DNA of 64,000 bases, from the NCBI RefSeq assembly GCF_910592395.1, contig NC_088314.1, forward strand, positions 16,033,998 through 16,097,997, in the 5' to 3' direction. Position numbers and translations under genes: made by a program. Shown piece after piece: positions 57,661-64,000 of the stretch. The stretch's first letter is position 1, and each line of letters starts with the position of its first letter. The notes beneath the pieces were generated by a model. That model was not told the origin of the DNA, did no database searches, and was given only the letters and a program-made list of their open reading frames with translations. Origin of the DNA: Lineus longissimus (Eukaryota > Nemertea > Pilidiophora > Heteronemertea > Lineidae).

Positions 57661-59196
57661 TCAGTAGCGAGTCCACCCTCCTTCAGCATCAACAACTGCT
57701 TGCATCCGTCTTGGCATCGACTGCACTAACCCATCCCAATACTCTGCCCCAAGCGTGTTCCATATTTCCATAATTCGCTCCAACAGATTATCACCATTAC
57801 GCACCCCTTCATAATTAAAATTCTGGACCATCACTCCCCAAGCATTTTCAATTGGGTTCATATCACAGCCCTTGGGAGGCCAGTCAATGACAGCAAAGGG
57901 CTGCTCCTGCAGGAACGCTGTAATGTTTCTTGCCGTGTGGATAGGGGACCTGAAAATGAATGTTGTAAGCAAGTATCAATCATAATGTTGCGAATGCAGG
58001 ATGTCCCAATATGTTATGAATGGGAGAACAGCATGGTAAAACACAAACTCATGGGAAAGTTTTATAACCTGCTTGGTTGACCGAAATTACTCCTGCCATA
58101 CAAATTATAAAAAGGAATCGAAAGTGGGTTTGGTAGAGTTCAGCTTTTGTGTTTGACCTTGGGTGAACTGAACATCTTGCCAGTTGCTTGTTCAAACTTA
58201 TCAGAGCTGATTTTTATAAGGCCTACCTATCATGCTGATAAATGAATCCATCTGGGAAGTGATGGTGCATATCTGGAAGACATCTGTCTAGTATCTCACG
58301 ATACTGTATCTGGTTGAACCGTCCCTGTATCCTTTGAAGAGTTCCGTTGCCTCGGTCATTCATCCAGCCCCAGATTAACACTGTGAACCTCCCACTCCGC
58401 TGGCATGTCTTGATGTTGTTTGCGTTGTAGCGTTCACCCTGAAGCCGACGGCACCAGACCTGCCCATGTCTTCCAACCTCAAATGACTTTTCGTCTGTAA
58501 AAACTACTCTCCTCCATTGTTCTATTGTCCAATTAAGATGATCCTGAAAAGAAAATAAGGCGCTGATTATGTATTGTTTTCTGTGTTTGCACGAGCATGA
58601 GATAATTTCATCTTGAAACACAGGGGAGGGGAAATGCCAGATTTCCAAGTCCGTCTCATTGGGTTTTTTCAGTCATTCAAAACTCCTGTGTCTTTGATGA
58701 TATTAATAAAACAATTTTAGTGTTCAATGGAAACAAATGTAGGCATAATTTTAGAAACTACACTTTGTATAAATCATCTTACTTGGGCAAATTGCAAGCG
58801 CTGTCTTCTATGGGCATCACTTAGGATATCTTTCTTGGCAGCAATACGTCCCATCAAGTTTGCCTGGCGCAGCCTCTCTCTTATTGTCCCCCGGCTGATT
58901 CTTGTCCCCTGCTGGTGTAGCTTATCCTGGAGCTGCCTTGGGAGGAGGAAGGGGTCTTGTTGGACTCGACGCACCAAAGTCCGATCTTGCCTCTCAGTTG
59001 TGGATCTTGGCCTTCCTGCTCTCTCTCTCACTCTTGTGTTGCCATCAGTTTGTTGTCGATTTACCCATGTGGACACAGCAGTCTTGCTGCATCCTAAGTG
59101 GTCTGCTATATTTCTATAGGATAACCCATTTTCTCTGAGTTCTAATATGCGATTTTTTTGCAAGTCCGTTAACTGGTTGTCTCCCCTATGCTTCAT
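57661..59196 (-). CDS. Tc1-like transposase, three exons, apparently intact
   Basis: Exons 59196-58783, 58543-58227 and 57949-57661 total 1,020 nt, 339 residues plus stop, the usual length of Tc1 transposases. Borders are CCCAA|GTAAGA, TTTTCAG|GATC, GATAG|GTAGGC and TTTTCAG|GTCC, with phases 0 and 2 that fit. The ATG at 59196 begins MKHRGDNQLTD. Domains: paired-like HTH (RILELRENGLSYRNIADHLG), GRPRS hook, second HTH, then the catalytic core with Asp in VVFTDEKSFEV, Asp in QHDRSPIHTA and Glu in MNPIENAWG. The last two are separated by 34 residues (DD34E). No stop or frameshift was found, so it may be functional. Confidence 0.9.
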
Positions 59197-59234
59197 GGTG
59201 ACATAAATCAAAGCCCAGGAATAAATAATTACTT

Positions 59235-59500
59235 TTAACTATAAAGGCATGGTCCGCAATGGACAGCAATCCCCGGGACAGCAATAATGGGCATAGGGTT
59301 TAGCTTGTTGCTTAAATACACAGGACAAGGAATGTTTACAGTAGAAAGAAACAGCACTGCAATTGGTTTGGCCTGTTGTCTGTGATGAGGTAATCTGAAA
59401 TGGGTTGAGGCCCTGGGCCAGGTGCACATCATATTGTTTGATGTGGTCAGGTAATCTGACCTGGGGTGAGGATTTGGCTGGAGTGCACATCAATCATTGT
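59235..59500. repeat. Imperfect 60-bp tandem repeat inside the Tc1 element
   Basis: GTAATCTGAAATGGGTTGAGG...GTGCACATCAT is followed by GTAATCTGACCTGGGGTGAGG...GTGCACATCAA, two copies about 60 bp apart, between the transposase start and the right TIR. Confidence 0.65.
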
Positions 59501-59892
59501 GAGCAATAACCACTGTAATGGTCATTGGGCCAGTGTCAAAAGGTGTCATCTTGGCCAGCAAAATATCATTGAGAAAATGGAAAAAAACTGTATTTTTTCC
59601 TAAAAACCCTTGACCAAACTTAAAAATTTTTGCAAGAAGTTGGTTTTAGTTGATGTGCCCAAATGATGTTGCAAAAAAATGGCAGAAAAATCTGCAGACA
59701 AAACAGTAAAAAAAACATGCCTCTGGAAAAACGGCCATAAAGTTTTTACCTAATTGATAATGAAAACCAAACCTATTGTAAATGATACCCAAGAAGTTTA
59801 TCCAGATATGATAAAACTTTGGTTCCAGTTGGCCCAGTAGTTTTTTAGAAAATTGTAAAAAACTGGTGTCCTTAAACTTTCCGACAAGGGTG

Positions 59893-60831
59893 TACATTCG
59901 GCAAATGGCGAGAAGCGTCAGTTGGGCGGAAAAGCACGGAGGGGTAATCCAGTTGTCTGGGGGACTCCGAGAGGAGATCCTTTTCTGGCGATTTCTAGAC
60001 TCTCACGAGAGTTGGTCAAAATGGAGAGGGGATAGACACACAGACTTGACTCTAGCTACAGACGCTAGTGGTTTCGGTTGGGGGGCGCACATCTCGAACG
60101 AGTTGATAATTCGAGACCTTTGGGACAAGGGTGACACCAGGCCAATTCACCTCAAGGAAGCAGATGCTTTATGTAAGACCTTGCAGTCAATCCCGGACAT
60201 GATCTCAGATAAGAGGCTTGACGTCCTTGTGGACAATCAGGCCTTGGTCAAGGTTTGGGAGAACCAGAGTGGAAAAGATCTAGCTCTGGTGAATATGCTT
60301 AAGGCTTTGGTAGTTTTCCTGTCCAACTTGAATTGTGACTTGAGGCTTCTGTACGTTCGATCTGCAGATAATCTAGCGGATGGGCCGTCACGTAAAATCT
60401 CAGAGGCCGATGCTAGACTGACCATGCCTTCTTGGGCAAAAGTAGAGGGTTGGTTTGGTCCTCACACCTTCGACCTAATGGCTTTAGACTCAAACAGCAT
60501 GAAAGGCCCAGATGGCCGGCGGTTACCACATTTCACTCCTTGGCCCCTCCCAGACTCTTCGGGAGTTAACATATTCGCTCAACAGTTGTCGAAGGAGCAG
60601 AACTATTATGTGTTCCCTCCTTTCAATATGGTCGGAGCGGTTATGTCTTTCGTACTTCATGACTGCCCAACCCCATTATCGGTTTCCATGGTAATCCCCA
60701 AGCCGACCCCTATCCCGGCTTGGTGGCCTTTGCTTGTGCACAGGTCGGTACATTGCCACAAACTGGGCGAGCAGGGCAGACTGGGAATTGTAGAATGTCC
60801 GTCTCCCTCCTCAAATGGGATTTGTGGGTGA
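59893..60831 (+). pseudogene. DIRS RNase H and C-terminal region (continuation of RT ORF)
   Basis: This resumes the RT frame after the Tc1 insertion. RNase H residues are visible in LATDASGFGWGAHI (Asp), HLKEADALCKTL (Glu), VLVDNQALVKVW (Asp) and RSADNLADGPSR (Asp). The C-terminal part has FDLMALDSNSMKGPDGRRLP and YYVFPPFNMVGAVMSFV, blocks that recur after RNase H in DIRS elements and have been compared with methyltransferases; I cannot confirm that assignment. It ends at 60831; a GT just downstream may be a splice donor, since the recombinase exon begins after an acceptor at 61110. Confidence 0.85.
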
Positions 60832-61110
60832 CAAGGCTGGTGCTGTAAGATTGCCTTATGTACAACCCGTTGGTTTTTTCAGAGGGACACAACGCCGTTC
60901 GGCCAGTTGCCTTTTTGGAGTTCAACGCATCCATGTAACGGTTGGACGGACCGCACCTGGGAATCCGACGGGGTTGTCATTCAGTGGGCATGTGACTTTT
61001 AAACTAACAGTCATTCTAACTCATTGGTAGGCGATTTATTTGTTTACCGGGGAGTCAGCAGTTGTGAGATCGTGTTTTTTGTTTTCACGACTACTCATTT
61101 GGTTTTTCAG

Positions 61111-62261
61111 AGAGACACAATACCTCTGGATTTATTCGGTCTTCGGACCAGGGTCGACGCTATGATGTATAACCATTCGTGCAAGGCATATGAGGCGGCC
61201 AAATCGAAATTGGGATACCAGTTGGAGAATTTTCTATTTGAAATGGGCAGCAGCATGATTTCGTGTTCGCCCTATGAAATATGCCTTTTTCTGGCGTGGT
61301 GTGACCAAAGCGGAAAAACTGCAGTGCATGTCCGGAGTTGTGCTCAAATTGGGGCAAGGAAACCGGTTTGCAATTGCCCGAAACGATTGGCGTTTGGTAC
61401 GGTAAAGACGAAAGTAGCTCAGTTAAAGGTTTTGTTCGACAAGATTGGGCGTAGTGGGCAATGGGCGCGGGGCGAGGGTAATCCTGTCTGTTCGAGAGAG
61501 GTTGGTATTTATCGGGGGCAGGTGAGGGAGGAACAGAGCGTGGGTCATGTAGCACCAGTTCAGGCAGTGCCACTGTTCTTACCCAAGGTCAGATTGATTG
61601 CTCTTTACATTAACAGGAAGTTGGAGGAAGATCAGCAGAATTTAACTATGAAGTATATTTGGGCAAGAGACCAGGCTTGGTTAAAACTTATGGCCTTTGG
61701 AGGCGACCGAGCTCATGATGTAGGTTTGATGCTTTCTCAGGAGGTGAAGAGTTTGACGGATAACTCCGGTTTCGTTATTCGCCATACATGGGGGAAAAAT
61801 CTCAGGGTGGATCGCCCTAATATTTTTACTATTTTGAGATTATCTGCCCAGTGAAAGGCCTAGAAGATTACGTGAAAGTGGCAGGGTCTATGGGGGTCAG
61901 TTTGAAAGTAGGCTATTTCTTCAGGCCCACCTCCCATGGAAAGGTGGTGGACGCGCCTTTGAGCTATGACGCCATCTATGAAAGATTTGATTTCTATCTG
62001 ACTTCGTTGGGTATTAAAGATGGGGAGACCCCCCATAGCCTGAGGAGTGGTTGTGCCATCGGTCTACAGGCAGCGGGGGTAGACAGGTTGGCCTCAATGC
62101 AACATGTCGGCTGGTCCACCAATGACTCAGCCACACATTACGCCAGGAGCTCTAGGGTCTGTCAGGCAAACATCATGCGGGGGGTGGTAGCAGGCTCCTC
62201 AGCAGGGTACGACTCCGTCGACCATATTGACCACACCTGCCTCAGTAAATCATTCGGCTGA
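61111..62261 (+). pseudogene. DIRS tyrosine recombinase, single frameshift
   Basis: The recombinase enters after an acceptor-like TTTTTCAG (61110) and reads RDTIPLDLFGLRTRVDAMM, a core-binding helical domain, then the first catalytic Arg in AFGGDRAHDVGLML. At 61852-61854 the frame stops, while an overlapping frame beginning at 61851 continues at once with KGLEDYVKVAG and holds TPHSLRSG (His and second Arg), MQHVGWSTNDSATHY with the final His/Trp and nucleophile Tyr. All R-H-R-H-Y positions are present but split by a small indel near 61850. It would join the circular DNA into the genome. Programmed shifting is less likely, as no slippery heptamer is evident. Confidence 0.85.
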
Positions 62262-62793
62262 GTTCTTTGTTGTACAAATGCAAAAAAAAAAAAAAAAAAG
62301 GAAAAAAGAAGAAGTAATTTGACCGGTTTGTCCCGAGGAAACTACCTCCCTGAATGAAAAGGTATAATTTGTACGGTAACGTCGAGACATAAATAGTTGG
62401 TCATTTCATGTATAAGAGCTGTTCAAAAGAAAGCTTGTAGTTGGTATTGCGTGTACTTGTATAATCTTTGGCATGGGATACATGCCATTAATTTGATATT
62501 AAAGACGAAAGTGCATTCTACGTACATATCATCGTTTCAGAGTTATTTCTTTGAAATTAACATGATTGGAGTAATTCAGACTACAGTGGAGCCTCGCTGT
62601 GACAGACACATGGGGGTCACTTTATTGGCAGGGTTTTTAGTCTGTCTCAGACGGAGAGCGTCCTCGTGTCTGCCTCAGTGAGGTCCTACTGTATCTGAAA
62701 AAAGACAGTTTTTGTTTTATCTATAAGTTTTGGGAGATTTGGAGAACATAACTGATAGATAAAACAATGGATATCGCACATGGAGAGGATAGA

Positions 62794-62937
62794 CTGGAGG
62801 GTTTTCTTCCCCATATCTATCTCCGGCGCAGAACATCCTGTGACGACACTCCACCCGGGATACTTAGTTATTCCGAGTGGTGTGACGTCACCAAGCGTGT
62901 TCGAAGCGAGACCAACTTATTCATATGTTCTTTGGAA
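62794..62937 (+). repeat. B1-A2 junction of split direct repeats
   Basis: B1 (62794-62868, starts CTGGAGGGTTTTCTTCCCC) abuts A2 (62869-62937, starts TATTCCGAGTGG) with no gap. This internal copy records the circular junction. Confidence 0.9.
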
Positions 62938-63121
62938 TCGGCCGGACTGCAGTACTGAGGTTGCCGCACTCGGCAAAGACTGGAAGGGTCTTTAGGAACG
63001 TATTTATACTAGTAGGACCCCCTACGATGATAAGGAAACGGGGCCACTCGGACAGCTTTCGTCCCCTCCCACCCCTCCCCCGAAACTGTCGGTGGATGCC
63101 GTCCACGGGATCTTTCCTGTG

Positions 63122-63196
63122 CTGGAGGGTTTTCTTCCCCATATCTATCTCCGGCGCAGAACATCCTGTGACGACACTCCACCCGGGATACTTAGT
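63122..63196 (+). repeat. Split direct repeat B2 (element 3' end)
   Basis: 75 bp equal to B1; ends CGGGATACTTAGT, after which the flank begins AACACCATC. Confidence 0.9.
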
Positions 63197-63321
63197 AACA
63201 CCATCTGGAACATGATTGGATGGCGCCGGGCAAGGCAGGGGAGTATAATGAAGTTCATCGGTGTAACTGACACATTTCTCGACGGGTTGGTCGCGTAATT
63301 GATCAGATTGTCCACATTCAA

Positions 63322-63485
63322 AAGGCCTTTTTACATGGTGCGGGTTCGAAACGGATCGAGGAAGGTTCGGATATTTTCTACACGCACAAATGAGCCTTTG
63401 GTCATTGTGGCCAGTTTCTATCAGCGTGCAAAAAATAAGCAAACCTTCCTCGATCCGGTTCGAACCCGCACCGTGCTAAAAGGCC
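63322..63485. repeat. Foldback repeat with B-box-like GGTTCGAACC core
   Basis: Arms of about 45 bp (63322-63366 and 63440-63485) share GGTGCGGGTTCGAA(A/C)CGGATCGAGG. GGTTCGAACCC in the right arm matches an RNA polymerase III B box, but no tRNA cloverleaf or A box fits. It is likely a MITE or an inverted tRNA-related fragment. Confidence 0.55.
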
Positions 63486-64000
63486 TAGGTCTGTCTCATG
63501 ATAGAACGTTAGGGACAGACGGGAACCTAAGAAGTACCTAATTCAACGTACCATGCTTGTTAACTTTGATGCTATTGGTTACACGAGCATTACCACCAGG
63601 GCTGCGCTGCTGTGATGAACACATATGTAAGGTCCTTCTTCTGATTGGTGGTCACCAAAGCACATTAGGAACGCCCACCTATACATAAAATAGCTTTTTG
63701 ACAACGTGCGTTGGTTAACGTTCAATGAAGGGAAATCAATGTTACCGATGTTACCGAATAGGCCTTGTTATAGACAAGCGGTCAATTATTGATAAAAGCC
63801 TGGTTGGCTCGTATTAACCAAATTGAGTGTCTTTTTATTATCTAAGCAGTTACTATGCAAAAGAAACCGGTCCATTGTTGGACAGTGGCTGAGTAACAGT
63901 AACAAGTTATGACTATGATATGGGTCTAGTTTTAGCGCGATTTTTAGTACAGTGTTGTCGAAGTGAACGAACAGTCATGTGTGATAGGGTGCTTGTTGGC
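63486..64000. other. Intergenic, nothing recognised
   Basis: No coding frame or repeat could be supported. Confidence 0.5.

Larger units (their letters stand above)
56741..59892 (-). mobile_element. Tc1/mariner transposon, complete, nested in the DIRS RT
   Basis: A 3,152-bp element is flanked by TA on both sides (56739-56740 and 59893-59894). Its TIRs are long, about 250 bp, starting CACCCTTGTCGGAAAGTTTA (56741-56995 and 59640-59892), with roughly 5 percent divergence by eye. One three-exon transposase gene lies between them. Placing the two DIRS flanks at the TA keeps the RT reading frame, so this is a clean, probably recent insertion. Confidence 0.93.
52345..63196 (+). mobile_element. DIRS-order (PAT/Ngaro-like) tyrosine-recombinase retrotransposon
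   Basis: The element is 10,852 bp, of which 3,152 bp is a later Tc1 insertion. Split direct repeats: A1 52345-52413 equals A2 62869-62937 (69 bp); B1 62794-62868 equals B2 63122-63196 (75 bp). B1 runs straight into A2, so the order is A1...B1-A2...B2. This layout defines PAT/Ngaro-type elements and allows a circular intermediate to be rebuilt at the B-A junction. Genes in order: spliced gag with a zinc knuckle, RT-RNase H, tyrosine recombinase. No target duplication is expected, and none is seen. Confidence 0.9.

Noticed and set aside
63440-63485. A tRNA gene suggested by GGTTCGAACCC
   Set aside because: No A box, acceptor stem or anticodon arm can be folded around it; it is part of a foldback.

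Overview
The window looks like nuclear DNA of an animal, most likely a marine invertebrate. Introns follow GT-AG rules, the sequence is AT-rich with many TACATGTA and AGGCCTA words, gene density is low, and transposable elements (TEs) of almost every eukaryotic order are present and nested in one another. The phylum cannot be fixed from this sequence; an echinoderm, hemichordate, amphioxus or lophotrochozoan would all fit. No rRNA, tRNA, CRISPR or bacterial-type operon was seen. The only plausible host-gene piece is one secreted-protein exon (20567-20899, minus). Clade names such as Kolobok, Ginger and PAT/Ngaro rest on remembered family descriptions, not on a database search.

Layout. 104-2270 and 10650-12090 are the two halves of one minus-strand non-LTR retrotransposon (LINE). 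It was split by an 8.4-kb Gypsy element (2271-10649) with 465-bp LTRs and a 4-bp target duplication. 12211-12295 is a palindromic MITE. 13518-14905 is a TTAA-flanked, THAP-encoding, Kolobok-like element. 15051-18730 holds two broken pogo-like transposases and a small element with terminal inverted repeats (TIRs) wrapped round a LINE tail. 21802-22709 is a Penelope-like element with inverted terminal repeats and a hammerhead-like motif. 25081-26516 is a pogo-like element with 95-bp TIRs. 28003-28730 is a LINE endonuclease fragment. 32697-38760 is a Ginger-like cut-and-paste transposon with an intron-containing integrase, a GPY/F-like segment and a broken OTU protease. 39133-44981 is a young LTR element with 1.29-kb LTRs and no pol, hosting a 952-bp DNA element with a 9-bp target duplication. 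45089-46421 is an intron-containing pogo-like transposase. 52345-63196 is a DIRS-order tyrosine-recombinase retrotransposon with split direct repeats and introns in its gag gene; its reverse transcriptase is interrupted by a complete Tc1/mariner element (56741-59892).

How the parts work together. In the Gypsy element gag and protease-pol lie in -1 related frames, joined by a near-textbook frameshift signal (GGGAAAC, a 7-nt spacer, a 10-bp stem and a possible pseudoknot). In the DIRS element the A1...B1-A2...B2 repeat layout and the tyrosine recombinase point to integration through a circular intermediate. The Tc1 element inside it has an apparently uninterrupted three-exon transposase. A TA dinucleotide flanks it, and the DIRS reading frame lines up across the insertion.

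All alignments, mismatch counts and exon joins were done by eye on the given sequence.
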